The position numbers and the translations under genes are program-made. Shown here piece after piece: positions 1 to 8,607 of a stretch of 64,000 nucleotides of DNA. This DNA comes from Flavobacterium sp. UBA6135 (GTDB lineage: Bacteria; Bacteroidota; Bacteroidia; Flavobacteriales; Flavobacteriaceae), in NCBI RefSeq assembly GCF_002428305.1, contig NZ_DIVJ01000039.1, forward strand, positions 36,284-100,283, in the 5' to 3' direction. Within the stretch, counting starts at the first letter, position 1, and each line of letters begins with the position of its first letter. Below the pieces are notes generated by a model. It was not told the DNA's origin, did not search any database, and saw only the letters and a list, made by a program, of their open reading frames with translations.

Positions 1-55
1 AAAAATGGATTTACCCCATGAACAGGGATTAGTAGAGTATATTTTGTCTATTTGA
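1..55 (+). CDS. Possible 3' end of a gene running in from the left
   Basis: An open frame enters from the left edge and stops at a TGA at 53-55. The last residues read KMDLPHEQGLVEYILSI, an amphipathic sequence that could be the C-terminus of a real protein. There are too few residues to name a family, and chance is not excluded. If real, it is convergent with the minus-strand gene that ends at 156. Confidence 0.25.
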   Translation, partial: KMDLPHEQGLVEYILSI

Positions 56-60
56 GCAGT

Positions 61-131
61 GTGATAATTAGTGATTAGCCACTGACCTTTCAGTCTTTAG
101 GTTATTTGGATGTAACGGATTAATACGGATT
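61..131. repeat. Degenerate short repeats in spacer
   Basis: The spacer holds imperfect repeats: GTGATAATTAGTGATTAG at 61-78 and the doublet ACGGATT-AAT-ACGGATT at 115-131. These resemble the word-like tandem repeats found in other spacers of this window. No gene is visible between 56 and 155. Confidence 0.4.
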
Positions 132-155
132 TTGAAAGTTCGCAATTAGTATGAT

Positions 156-845
156 TTATTCCAATATAAAACTCACGCTAACATTCACAAGGATTTCAAT
201 TTCACCAATCGCAATGGTTTCACGATTTGCATCTGAATCTTGTGCCATTTCCATGGCATAAGCATTTTTATACATTGGAGGAAAATAACCTGCTGAATTA
301 TCATTTATCTGAATTGCTTTCCCCACTTTTTGACCTAATGGACTAGTAAAATCCTCTGCTTTCTTTTTGGCATCTAAAACAGCTTCTTTTCTGGCTTGTG
401 CTTCCAATTCTGCCATTTTAGAAGATTTGAATTCTACATTTGAAATTCTATTTACTCCTTGACCCATTAAACCAATAATCATTTCATCATATTTTGTCAA
501 ATCTTTTAAGGTAATCGTAGTGGTTTGAGAGGCTTGGTAATTGGTTTGTTTTTTTTGGTAATCATACACCTGATTTAAACTCACTTGGGTAGTTTTAAAA
601 TCCGCTGTTTTTGCTTCGTATTTTTTTAGAAATTTTATAACTTTATCTGCAGTAATATCATTCTCATTCTTTACTGTTTTGGCATCCTTACCGGAATTTT
701 GAATACCAATGATAATGACAGCCCTATCCGGCACCACTTTAATTTTACCTTGTCCGTTAACCGAAATTTGGGGGATTTGTTTGATTTCCTGTGCTTGAAT
801 AAACGTTTGAGAAACCAAAAATAAAAGAACTACTATTTTTTTCAT
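156..845 (-). CDS. SIMPL domain-containing periplasmic protein (DUF541)
   Basis: The protein has 229 residues with a Sec signal peptide (about residues 1-18, cleavage after IQA). The mature part opens with ISVNGQGKIKVVPDRA, the pattern typical of SIMPL (DUF541) proteins, followed by a long charged helix region around 150-170 (EAQARKEAVLDAKKKAEDF). Proteins of this family sit in the periplasm or outer membrane. Some, such as E. coli YggE, are linked to oxidative stress, but the molecular function is not settled. The gene is alone on its strand. It follows a rhomboid gene with a 69-base gap and so could be its second cistron. The family call is firm; the function is open. Confidence 0.85.
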   Translation of the reverse strand: MKKIVVLLFLVSQTFIQAQEIKQIPQISVNGQGKIKVVPDRAVIIIGIQNSGKDAKTVKNENDITADKVIKFLKKYEAKTADFKTTQVSLNQVYDYQKKQTNYQASQTTTITLKDLTKYDEMIIGLMGQGVNRISNVEFKSSKMAELEAQARKEAVLDAKKKAEDFTSPLGQKVGKAIQINDNSAGYFPPMYKNAYAMEMAQDSDANRETIAIGEIEILVNVSVSFILE

Positions 846-914
846 GATTATAAATTTTTATCATTTTCCCTGAACCAATTAACATGCCAGAAATAATTGT
901 TTCAACTATTACTT

Positions 915-1556
915 TTAAATTTTACCGGATTTTGCCAAAATAAACAAAATGATGATGGGTATTGCTAAAAGAACCACCATAAATGTGTTTTCTACAAACA
1001 AATGTGGTTGATTAAATAACGTGATGGCATAACCACCAATAGCTCCACCAAAATGAGCCGTATGACCAATATTATCTCGTCTGGATTTCATGCCATAAAT
1101 GGAATACAGCAAATATCCGATACCAAAAACATAAGCAGGAATTGGAATAGGTATAAAAAACAAATACAAATTCATATCCGGTTTAAGTAATATTGCAGCA
1201 TACAAAACCCCTGTTACCGCTCCTGATGCACCAACAGCCCTATAATGAAACTCATCTTTGTGAAATTGTAAGGTTAATAAGCTTCCGCAAATTAAGCTTC
1301 CAAAATAAACCAATAAGAATGAAAGGGTTCCTAAATTTGAAATGACAACGGGAGCAAAGAAAAAAAGTGTAATCATATTGAACGCCAAATGAGCCATATC
1401 AACATGCAAAAAAGCCGATGTAATCATTCTCAAACTTTCACCGGAACGAATACTACCAATATGAAATTCATATTTTCTAAAAAAATAATCATCTTGAAAT
1501 GCTTTATAACTTATTAAAACATTGGCCACAATAATTACAATCAAGATAGCTGTCAT
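915..1556 (-). CDS. Rhomboid family intramembrane serine protease
   Basis: This is a 213-residue membrane protein with about six hydrophobic segments. The rhomboid signatures are in place: HVDMAHLAFN (about 51-60) in the first conserved helix, the nucleophile motif GASG (109-112, Ser111) and the catalytic His in HTAHFGG (His168). It has no extra cytosolic or ankyrin domain, so it is the minimal bacterial form. Rhomboids cleave single-pass membrane proteins within the bilayer; the substrate cannot be guessed here. The gene is divergent from the acyltransferase gene at 1662, and the 105-base gap must hold both promoters. Confidence 0.92.
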   Translation of the reverse strand: MTAILIVIIVANVLISYKAFQDDYFFRKYEFHIGSIRSGESLRMITSAFLHVDMAHLAFNMITLFFFAPVVISNLGTLSFLLVYFGSLICGSLLTLQFHKDEFHYRAVGASGAVTGVLYAAILLKPDMNLYLFFIPIPIPAYVFGIGYLLYSIYGMKSRRDNIGHTAHFGGAIGGYAITLFNQPHLFVENTFMVVLLAIPIIILFILAKSGKI

Positions 1557-1638
1557 TTTATACTTTTTAATTTTTGTAAAAATAGTAATAGTTTTTTAGC
1601 TTTTTAGAAACCAATATTTATAAAATTAGAATAAGCCG

Positions 1639-1646
1639 TATATTTG
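1639..1646 (+). promoter_or_regulatory. Promoter -7 box TATATTTG
   Basis: TATATTTG fits the Bacteroidota sigma-A -7 consensus TAnnTTTG. It ends 15 bases before the ATG at 1662 and covers the upstream in-frame TTG at 1644, which therefore cannot be translated from this promoter. This decides the start of the acyltransferase gene. Confidence 0.7.
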
Positions 1647-1661
1647 CGTAAAAATAAATAC

Positions 1662-2540
1662 ATGCAATTTTTATTATATGTAGTATTGTATCCCCTACTT
1701 TGGATTATTTCAATACTTCCGTTTCCTGTCTTTTATGCTTTTTCGGATTTGGTTTGTTTTTTTACTTACCGTGTTTTTGGTTACAGAATAAAAACCGTTC
1801 GAAAAAATTTAGAAATAGCTTTACCTCATTTATCGGTTGCGGAACAAAAATCCATAGAAAAGAAGTTTTACAGTCACATGTGTGATTTATTTTTAGAAAT
1901 GATCAAAACCATGACGATTTCTAAAGCGGAAATGGATAAACGTTTTGTGATTTCTAATCTTTCATTGATGCAAGAAATAGAGCAAAACGGAAAGAGTATT
2001 GCTATTATGACTTCACATTATGCGAGTTATGAATGGTCTATTTCCATCAACAACAAGCTTTCTCACGAGTCGTTTGCCATTTATAAAAAAATATCCAATC
2101 CCTATTTTGACAAACTAATTCGAAAAATCCGATCAAAATTTGGTGCTACTTTAATCAATACTAAAGAGACAATTCCAACGATTGAATCCAATTTTGCAAA
2201 AGGAATAAAAAGCATTTATGGTTTTGCGAGTGATCAATCTCCAAGAGCTTCAAGAGCTATTCATTGGGATACTTTTTTTGGTATTGAAACACCAGTGCAG
2301 ACCGGAGCAGAAATTTTAGCCAAGAAATATGATATGGTTATGGTTTACATGCACATTAAAAAAGTAAAACGCGGTTATTATGAATGTCGTTTTGAACTCA
2401 TGTCTGATAATCCGAAAAGTGTTCCTGATTTTGAGTTAACCACGCTTTTCATGAGAAAAGTGGAAGCTCAAATATTGGAAGCTCCAGAATATTATTTGTG
2501 GACGCACAAACGCTGGAAACACAAAAGGCAAGTTAGCTAA
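1662..2540 (+). CDS. LpxL/HtrB-type lysophospholipid acyltransferase
   Basis: The protein has 292 residues, with an N-terminal hydrophobic helix (FLLYVVLYPLLWIISILPF) that anchors it to the inner membrane. The acyltransferase motif H-x4-E is visible in SHYASYEW (about 118-125), and ASDQSPRA (about 213) matches the second conserved block of the lipid A late-acyltransferase family. The expected role is secondary acylation of lipid A, or a related acyl transfer. I chose the ATG at 1662 because the frame's upstream TTG (1644) lies inside the -7 box. The stop directly abuts the end of the convergent aminotransferase gene at 2541. Confidence 0.85.
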   Translation: MQFLLYVVLYPLLWIISILPFPVFYAFSDLVCFFTYRVFGYRIKTVRKNLEIALPHLSVAEQKSIEKKFYSHMCDLFLEMIKTMTISKAEMDKRFVISNLSLMQEIEQNGKSIAIMTSHYASYEWSISINNKLSHESFAIYKKISNPYFDKLIRKIRSKFGATLINTKETIPTIESNFAKGIKSIYGFASDQSPRASRAIHWDTFFGIETPVQTGAEILAKKYDMVMVYMHIKKVKRGYYECRFELMSDNPKSVPDFELTTLFMRKVEAQILEAPEYYLWTHKRWKHKRQVS

Positions 2541-4025
2541 TTACAGAAACCAACTTTTTACCATTTCTTTTTCAGGGATTGTATCGTTTTTATGGTAGAA
2601 ATTATTGGTTTTCCCATCATAAATATAGTCTTCGCTCCACGTTTTGTGGTTGGCTGCTACTTGTTTGATGCTTTCGCAAACTTTCTTAATCTCTTCTGAC
2701 GTAGTAGTAGGATGAATGGACATTCTGATCCAACCCGGTTTTTTAATTAAATCGCCTGAGGTAATTTGACACACCAAATCATTGGATGTTTGTTGGTCCA
2801 CATGCAACAAATAATGTCCATAAGTTCCGGCACAACTACATCCGCCACGGGTTTGAATACCAAAACGATCGTTTAGCATTTTTACACCCAAATTAAAATG
2901 CAACTCATCAATATAAAACGAAATTACACCCAATCGGTTTTGGTGTTGACCGGCTAAAATTTTAATATTTTCAATAGCCCCTAATTGTTCGAAGATATAG
3001 GCTACCAATTCATGTTCGCGTTCTAAAATATTTTGAACACCCATTTTTTCTTTTAGTTGAATGGCTAAAGCGGTTTTAATCACTTGCAGAAATCCTGGCG
3101 TTCCTCCATCTTCTCTGTCTTCAATATTGTCGATGTATTTGTGTTCACCCCAAGGATTTGTCCAGCTTACGGTTCCGCCACCCGGACAATCAGGCACATT
3201 GTTTTTATATAAATTTTGATTAAACACCAAAACGCCTGAAGTTCCAGGACCACCTAAAAACTTGTGTGGTGAAAAGAAAATGGCATCCAAATAACTTTCC
3301 GGATCTTCGGGATGCATATCAATTTCAACATAAGGTCCGGAACAGGCAAAATCCACAAAACACACCCCGTTGTTTTGGTGCATTAACTTGGCCACCTCGT
3401 GATAAGGCGTTCTGATTCCTGTTACATTGGAGCATGAAGTAATTGACGCAATTTTAAAAACACGGTCTTGGTATTTTTCAACTAATTTTTTTAATTCGTT
3501 ACTACAAAACAACCCTTCGTCATCAGCAGGAATTACCTCCACATCGGCAATAGTTTCCAACCACGATGTTTGATTGGAATGGTGTTCCATGTGCGAAATA
3601 AAAACAATTGGTTTTAACGCATCAGGAATCGTAGTAAATTCTTTTAAATTTTCAGGAATTCGCAAACCTAAAATGCGTTGAAACTTATTCACAACACCCG
3701 TCATTCCGGTTCCGTCAGTAATTAAAACATCATTTGAATTGGCATTGACATGCTTTTTAATGATATTTCGTGCTTCGTGGTAAGCCATGGTCATCGCCGT
3801 TCCCGTAATGGTGGTTTCTGTATGTGTATTGGCTACAAAAGGCCCAAACTGATTCATCAACTTCTCTTCAATGGCACGATACAATCTTCCGCTTGCTGTC
3901 CAATCCGTGTAAATAATTTTTTGTTTTCCGAAAGGGGAACTAAATTCTTGGTCAATTCCGATGATATTATTTCGAAATTGTTGAAAGTAAAGTTCTAATT
4001 GTGTTGCAGTTTCATTGGTAACCAT
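2541..4025 (-). CDS. Aminotransferase class V-fold PLP-dependent enzyme
   Basis: A 494-residue fold-type I PLP enzyme of the class V (NifS/SufS-like) group. SPHKFLGGPGTSG (around residue 252 of the corrected protein) carries the Schiff-base lysine, and HMEHHSN plus FVDFACSGP match cofactor-binding strands. RGGCSCAGTYGHYLL, near residue 400, holds a Cys-rich loop. This could point to a desulfurase- or lyase-like reaction, but the substrate is not clear. The frame opens at 4052, but that codon overlaps a -7 box on this strand. The second Met (MVTNETATQ, 4025) is the better start. Confidence 0.85.
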   Translation of the reverse strand: MVTNETATQLELYFQQFRNNIIGIDQEFSSPFGKQKIIYTDWTASGRLYRAIEEKLMNQFGPFVANTHTETTITGTAMTMAYHEARNIIKKHVNANSNDVLITDGTGMTGVVNKFQRILGLRIPENLKEFTTIPDALKPIVFISHMEHHSNQTSWLETIADVEVIPADDEGLFCSNELKKLVEKYQDRVFKIASITSCSNVTGIRTPYHEVAKLMHQNNGVCFVDFACSGPYVEIDMHPEDPESYLDAIFFSPHKFLGGPGTSGVLVFNQNLYKNNVPDCPGGGTVSWTNPWGEHKYIDNIEDREDGGTPGFLQVIKTALAIQLKEKMGVQNILEREHELVAYIFEQLGAIENIKILAGQHQNRLGVISFYIDELHFNLGVKMLNDRFGIQTRGGCSCAGTYGHYLLHVDQQTSNDLVCQITSGDLIKKPGWIRMSIHPTTTSEEIKKVCESIKQVAANHKTWSEDYIYDGKTNNFYHKNDTIPEKEMVKSWFL

Positions 4026-4041
4026 AACTTGAATGTTTGGG

Positions 4042-4049
4042 CAAAGATA
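4042..4049 (-). promoter_or_regulatory. Promoter -7 box TATCTTTG
   Basis: Read on the minus strand, this is TATCTTTG, a perfect TAnnTTTG box 16 bases before the ATG at 4025. The upstream ATG at 4052 lies at its 5' edge and would precede the transcript. This is evidence against the longer protein. Confidence 0.7.
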
Positions 4050-4125
4050 CATTAATTAAAAAAAAACGAAAGCGTTAGTTGTGTTCTATTTAAGGAAATA
4101 ACAAGTTGGTTAGAATTCGTTATAC

Positions 4126-4773
4126 CTATCTCTTTGTTTCGCTTTCTAAAGATAATTTTATAGTTTCACTTAATGGAATCTCTTTAAAAGTAAGTTGTTC
4201 TATCATTCTATCCGTAAATAAAATACCATTTAAATGGTCAATCTCATGTTGAAAAATAACGGCAGTAAAACCTTCAATAACTTCTTGTTTAAAATTCCCT
4301 TTTGCATCGAAATAAGAAATTTGTATGGTATAATTTCGATACACATCACCACGTTCATCAGGTATGGACAAACAGCCCTCTGCTCCTTTTCGAATTAAAT
4401 TGGAACGCCAAACGATTTTTGGATTCACATAATATTCAAAGGGTTCATTGGGTTTATCAAAACGTTGCACCCAAATTATATTTTTATTAATGCCTACTTG
4501 AGGAGCGGCAATTCCCACTCCGGGTCTGGCGGGATCACGCATGGCCAGATACATTCGTTTGGCTAAAACCGGAATTAGCTTGTCTTTGGGATTAATATCC
4601 GTTGAAACAGCTTTCAGAATTTTCAAATCTGCTGAATCTGTGACTTGCGTCACGCGTAACATCTCCGTTTCCGGACCGGAAAGAATCAAATCTCGTTCTA
4701 CTTTTGAAAAGCTTTGCGAAAAAGCGGTCATCGAAACCAGTAAAACTACCAAAAACAAACTTACTTTTTTCAT
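4126..4773 (-). CDS. Peptide deformylase with an export signal
   Basis: All three deformylase motifs are intact: GVGIAAPQ (85-92), EGCLS with the metal-ligand Cys (132-136) and QHEIDHLNG with HExxH (175-183). The enzyme should therefore remove formyl groups from N-formyl peptides. Unusually, the chain opens with a typical signal peptide (MKKVSLFLVVLLVSMTAFSQ, cleavage before Gln20) and about 60 residues precede the catalytic core. The total is 215 residues, against about 165-190 for cytosolic Def. It is probably periplasmic and not the housekeeping Def, which would be encoded elsewhere. It lies 4 bases downstream of glmM and is probably co-transcribed with it. Confidence 0.88.
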   Translation of the reverse strand: MKKVSLFLVVLLVSMTAFSQSFSKVERDLILSGPETEMLRVTQVTDSADLKILKAVSTDINPKDKLIPVLAKRMYLAMRDPARPGVGIAAPQVGINKNIIWVQRFDKPNEPFEYYVNPKIVWRSNLIRKGAEGCLSIPDERGDVYRNYTIQISYFDAKGNFKQEVIEGFTAVIFQHEIDHLNGILFTDRMIEQLTFKEIPLSETIKLSLESETKR

Positions 4774-4777
4774 CCTA

Positions 4778-6187
4778 TTATGTGTTTACAATTGCTTCAA
4801 TTTCTTGAATAATTCGCAATGCCAGAGCATCGGCATCATGTTGTGTTGGTGCTTCCGTATAAATACGAATGATCGGTTCTGTATTTGATTTTCGCAAATG
4901 CACCCATTCTGACGGGAAATCTATTTTTACGCCATCAATCGTACTAATTTTCTCGTGAGCATATTTTTTTGAAATGGTTTCTAAAATCGCATCCACATCG
5001 ATTTGCGGCGTCAATTCAATTTTGTTTTTGCTCATATAATACTGCGGATAGGAAGCTCTCAATTCTGCAACTGTCACATCCAAAGCAGCCAAATGTGTTA
5101 AAAATAAAGCGACACCAACGAGACTGTCTCTTCCGTAATGCGATTCCGGATAAATGATACCGCCATTACCTTCACCACCGATGATGGCATTGGTCGCTTT
5201 CATTAACTCCACTACGTTTACTTCGCCAACCGCACTGGCTTGATAGTTTCCGTTGTGTTTTAACGTGATATCTCTTAAGGCTCTTGACGAAGACAAATTA
5301 GAAACCGTATTTCCGGGTGTTTTACTCAATACATAATCGGCACAAGCCACTAAGGTATATTCTTCGCCAAACATTTCCCCGTCGTTGGAAATAAATGCCA
5401 AACGATCTACGTCAGGATCCACCACAATTCCGAAATCGGCTTTTTCGGCTACCACTAATTCACAAATGTCTCCCAGATGTTCTTTTAAAGGTTCCGGATT
5501 GTGCGGAAAATGTCCGTTGGGTTCGCAGTATAACTTAACGACCTCAACACCCATTTGTTCTAATAATTTTGGGATGATTACACCTCCTGAAGAATTCACA
5601 CCATCAACCACCACTTTAAATTTTCTTTTGGCAACTGCTTCTACATCAACCAAAGGTAAATTCAACACCTCATCGATATGAATATCCATATAAGCATCAT
5701 TTTCAGTAATGGTTCCTAAATCATCTACTGCTGAAAACTCAAAAGCTTCCGCTTCGGCTATTTCTAAAATTTTTGCTCCTTCAGCTCCATTTAAAAACTC
5801 CCCTTTTTCATTTAATAATTTCAAGGCATTCCACTGTTTTGGATTGTGAGAAGCAGTAAGGATAATTCCACCGTCGGCATTTTCTAAAGGAACAGCAATT
5901 TCTACCGTTGGCGTTGTAGACAATCCCAAATCAATCACATCAATTCCTAAACCTACCAAGGTATTCAACACCAAATTGTGAATCATTGGGCCTGAAATTC
6001 GGGCATCGCGACCAATTACTACTTTTAGTTTCGAGTTCCGTCCAGAAGTTTCGGGAGCAGGTTGCGAATTTTTTAAAAAAGTGCCATACGCTGAAGCAAA
6101 TTTAACGGCATCCACCGGGGTTAAATTATCGCCTACTTTACCGCCAATGGTTCCACGAATTCCTGAAATTGATTTTATAAGTGTCAT
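4778..6187 (-). CDS. glmM: Phosphoglucosamine mutase
   Basis: This 469-residue alpha-D-phosphohexomutase has the phosphoserine loop TASHNP (111-116, Ser113), the metal loop DPDVDR (about 257-262), the sugar-binding loop GEGNGG (about 339) and the C-terminal phosphate loop RKSNTEP (about 433). The expected reaction is glucosamine-6-phosphate to glucosamine-1-phosphate, the step before GlmU in UDP-GlcNAc synthesis for peptidoglycan and LPS. A phosphomannomutase or phosphoglucomutase activity cannot be excluded from motifs alone, though length and the GEGNGG loop favour GlmM. It is the first gene of a two-gene operon with the exported deformylase. Confidence 0.85.
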   Translation of the reverse strand: MTLIKSISGIRGTIGGKVGDNLTPVDAVKFASAYGTFLKNSQPAPETSGRNSKLKVVIGRDARISGPMIHNLVLNTLVGLGIDVIDLGLSTTPTVEIAVPLENADGGIILTASHNPKQWNALKLLNEKGEFLNGAEGAKILEIAEAEAFEFSAVDDLGTITENDAYMDIHIDEVLNLPLVDVEAVAKRKFKVVVDGVNSSGGVIIPKLLEQMGVEVVKLYCEPNGHFPHNPEPLKEHLGDICELVVAEKADFGIVVDPDVDRLAFISNDGEMFGEEYTLVACADYVLSKTPGNTVSNLSSSRALRDITLKHNGNYQASAVGEVNVVELMKATNAIIGGEGNGGIIYPESHYGRDSLVGVALFLTHLAALDVTVAELRASYPQYYMSKNKIELTPQIDVDAILETISKKYAHEKISTIDGVKIDFPSEWVHLRKSNTEPIIRIYTEAPTQHDADALALRIIQEIEAIVNT

Positions 6188-6306
6188 TATGAATCTGATT
6201 ATATTTTATACAATTTAAAAACTAAAGAAGCAAAGATAAAGAATTGCCATTTTGTAAAACTGATTAAAAATTCAAAATTTAAATTATTAATTCTTAATTT
6301 AGGCAA

Positions 6307-6891
6307 ATGAATTTTCTGGCACATATCTTTCTCTCCGGTGAAAACGATTTTATTAAAATCGGTAATTTCATGGCAGACGGCATTCGTGGCAATGATTATC
6401 TGGAATTTCACCCTGATATTCAAAAAGGAATTATTTTGCATCGGGCCATTGATACCTTTACAGATGCTCATCCTATTTTCAGAAAAAGCAAGCATCGTTT
6501 ACACGAGAAATACGGTCACTATTCCGGTGTGATTATCGATATTTTTTATGACCATTTTTTGGCTAAAAATTGGTCCGATTATTCCAACGAAAGTTTAGAA
6601 GCTGTAGCCGCCAATTTTTATGAACTTTTGAAATCCAATTATGACACTTTAACCGAACGCACCAAAAACATGATGCCGTATATGATTGCCCGAAACTGGT
6701 TTGTAAGTTATGCTTCCATTGAAGGATTATCCATGATTTTATTTCAAATGGATCATCGCACTAAAAATAGAGTTGCCATGCATGAATCGATAGTAGAACT
6801 CAAAGAATTTTACTCAGAATTTGAAGATGAATTTACTCGCTTTTTTGAAGAAATTCGATTACATTGCAATGAAAAATTAGCCGCTTTATGA
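6307..6891 (+). CDS. Acyl carrier protein phosphodiesterase (AcpH/DUF479)
   Basis: The 194-residue protein starts MNFLAHIFLSG and contains GNFMADGIRG and HRAIDTFTDAHP (about 45-56), the His/Asp-rich pattern of ACP hydrolases. The family removes the 4'-phosphopantetheine arm from holo-ACP in the cytosol, working opposite to AcpS. Its stop overlaps the next gene's start as ATGA (6888-6891), so translation is coupled to the gamma-glutamyltransferase gene, although no shared pathway is obvious. Confidence 0.85.
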   Translation: MNFLAHIFLSGENDFIKIGNFMADGIRGNDYLEFHPDIQKGIILHRAIDTFTDAHPIFRKSKHRLHEKYGHYSGVIIDIFYDHFLAKNWSDYSNESLEAVAANFYELLKSNYDTLTERTKNMMPYMIARNWFVSYASIEGLSMILFQMDHRTKNRVAMHESIVELKEFYSEFEDEFTRFFEEIRLHCNEKLAAL

Positions 6892-8573
6892 AAAAATGCT
6901 TGTTGTTTTTATTTTTTGTTTTCTTAAGCTGTAAAACAGAAAAGAATACTGTTGAGCCAACAGGTTTAGTTACTTCAAAAGCCATGGTCGTTTCGGCTCG
7001 TGAAGAAGCTTCTCAAATTGGCGTTCAGATTATGAAACAAGGAGGCAACGCCTTTGATGCGATGATTGCCACGGAATTGGCCTTAGCAGTTTCTTATCCC
7101 TATGCCGGAAATATTGGCGGTGGCGGCTTTATGGTGTATCGAAAATTCAATGGTGAAACGGGGAGTTTAGATTATCGAGAGAAAGCTCCTATGGCGGCAA
7201 CAAAATACATGTATTTGGATGAAAAAGGAGAGGTAATCAAAGGATTAAGTACAGAAACCGGTTTGGCCGTTGGCGTTCCGGGTACGATAGCCGGTGTTTT
7301 TGAGGTGCATAAAAAATATGGCACTTTATCCATGGAAACCATTCTGAAACCGGTTATTGCTTTAGCCCGAAAAGGCGTTGTGGTTACAAAAAAACAAGAA
7401 GAGCGATTACAGAAATACAGACCCTCCATTATCAAAGCGAATGGGCCTGAAACTTTATTTTCGCAACCTTTCAAAACTAATGACACCATTAAATATGAAG
7501 CCTTAGCCCATACGTTGGAACGCATAGCTAAAAACGGACGGGATGAATTTTATAAAGGAGAAACAGCTCAAAAGTTGGTTGCTTATTTGCAATCCAAAGG
7601 CAGCATTATTACCATAGAAGATTTGTCTTTGTATGAAGCCAAATGGCGTAATCCGATTGTGACCGGTTATCGGGATTATAAAATTATTTCAATGGCACCA
7701 CCAAGTAGTGGCGGTATCACTTTAGGTCAGATTTTAAAAATGATAGAACCTTATGATTTAAAAGAAATGGGCCATAATTCAGAAAGCTACATTCAAGTTT
7801 TGGTAGAAGCCGAACGACGAGCTTATGCGGATAGAAACCATTTTTTGGGTGACCCTGATTTTGTGAAAATACCGACCCAAGAACTTTTGGATGCTACCTA
7901 TTTGAAAGAACGAATGGCTACATTCTCCTTTGAAAAAGCTACAAAATCCGAAAAAATTTCAAACGGAACCATTGTTTTTTCTGAAAGCACAGAAACGACA
8001 CATTATTCGATTGTAGATTCGTTTGGCAATGCCGTTTCGGCAACAACTACTATCAATGATGCTTACGGTTCGAAATTGTATTGTGATGAATTGGGCTTTT
8101 TTTTAAATAATGAAATGGATGATTTTTCAGCCAAACAAGGTGTACCTAATATGTTTGGTTTGGTAGGATCTGATGCCAACAGCATCGCTCCACAAAAAAG
8201 AATGTTGAGTTCTATGACACCCACTATTGTTGAAAAAAACGGACAATTGTTTATGGTGGTAGGAACACCAGGAGGTTCAACAATTATCACTTCGGTATTG
8301 CAAACGATTTTAAATGTTATAGAATTTGATATGAGTATGCAAGAAGCTGTTGATGCACCTCGTTTTCATCACCAATGGTTACCTGATGAAGTGGTTTTTG
8401 AACCTGAAAATTTTCAGAAAGAAATTCTCAAAAATTTAAAGTCAAAATCGTATAAAGTTAATCAAAAACAGACACCAATTCTTGGAAAAGTTGATGCCAT
8501 TTTAGTTTTACCCGATAAGAAACTGGAAGGTGGAGCAGATTCCAGAGGTGATGATAAAGCTGTTGGATTTTAA
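6888..8573 (+). CDS. ggt: Gamma-glutamyltransferase, lipoprotein
   Basis: This 561-residue proenzyme begins with a lipoprotein signal (VFLSCKTE; lipidated Cys about residue 16). It continues with the large-subunit block GGNAFDAMIATELALAVSYP (about residues 50-69) and GGGGFMVYR. The maturation site is in TTHYSIVD near residue 370, where the first catalytic Thr of the small subunit becomes exposed. C-terminal SSMTPTIV and GTPGGSTII form the substrate pocket. The enzyme hydrolyses or transfers gamma-glutamyl groups, for example from glutathione, in the periplasm. Its length is usual for the family. The start codon overlaps the acpH stop (ATGA). Confidence 0.93.
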   Translation: MKKCLLFLFFVFLSCKTEKNTVEPTGLVTSKAMVVSAREEASQIGVQIMKQGGNAFDAMIATELALAVSYPYAGNIGGGGFMVYRKFNGETGSLDYREKAPMAATKYMYLDEKGEVIKGLSTETGLAVGVPGTIAGVFEVHKKYGTLSMETILKPVIALARKGVVVTKKQEERLQKYRPSIIKANGPETLFSQPFKTNDTIKYEALAHTLERIAKNGRDEFYKGETAQKLVAYLQSKGSIITIEDLSLYEAKWRNPIVTGYRDYKIISMAPPSSGGITLGQILKMIEPYDLKEMGHNSESYIQVLVEAERRAYADRNHFLGDPDFVKIPTQELLDATYLKERMATFSFEKATKSEKISNGTIVFSESTETTHYSIVDSFGNAVSATTTINDAYGSKLYCDELGFFLNNEMDDFSAKQGVPNMFGLVGSDANSIAPQKRMLSSMTPTIVEKNGQLFMVVGTPGGSTIITSVLQTILNVIEFDMSMQEAVDAPRFHHQWLPDEVVFEPENFQKEILKNLKSKSYKVNQKQTPILGKVDAILVLPDKKLEGGADSRGDDKAVGF

Positions 8574-8607
8574 ATAAATTCTATCTTTACTTTTTTAAAG
8601 AACTTTT

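Noticed and set aside
1644..1661. N-terminal extension of the acyltransferase gene from TTG 1644
   Set aside because: The TTG is part of the TATATTTG promoter box, so it would not be in the mRNA.
3750..3998. Open frames antisense to clear genes, for example here, at 12665-12889 and at 44646-44936
   Set aside because: They lie inside well-supported genes on the other strand, have no recognisable domains and show biased composition typical of shadow frames.
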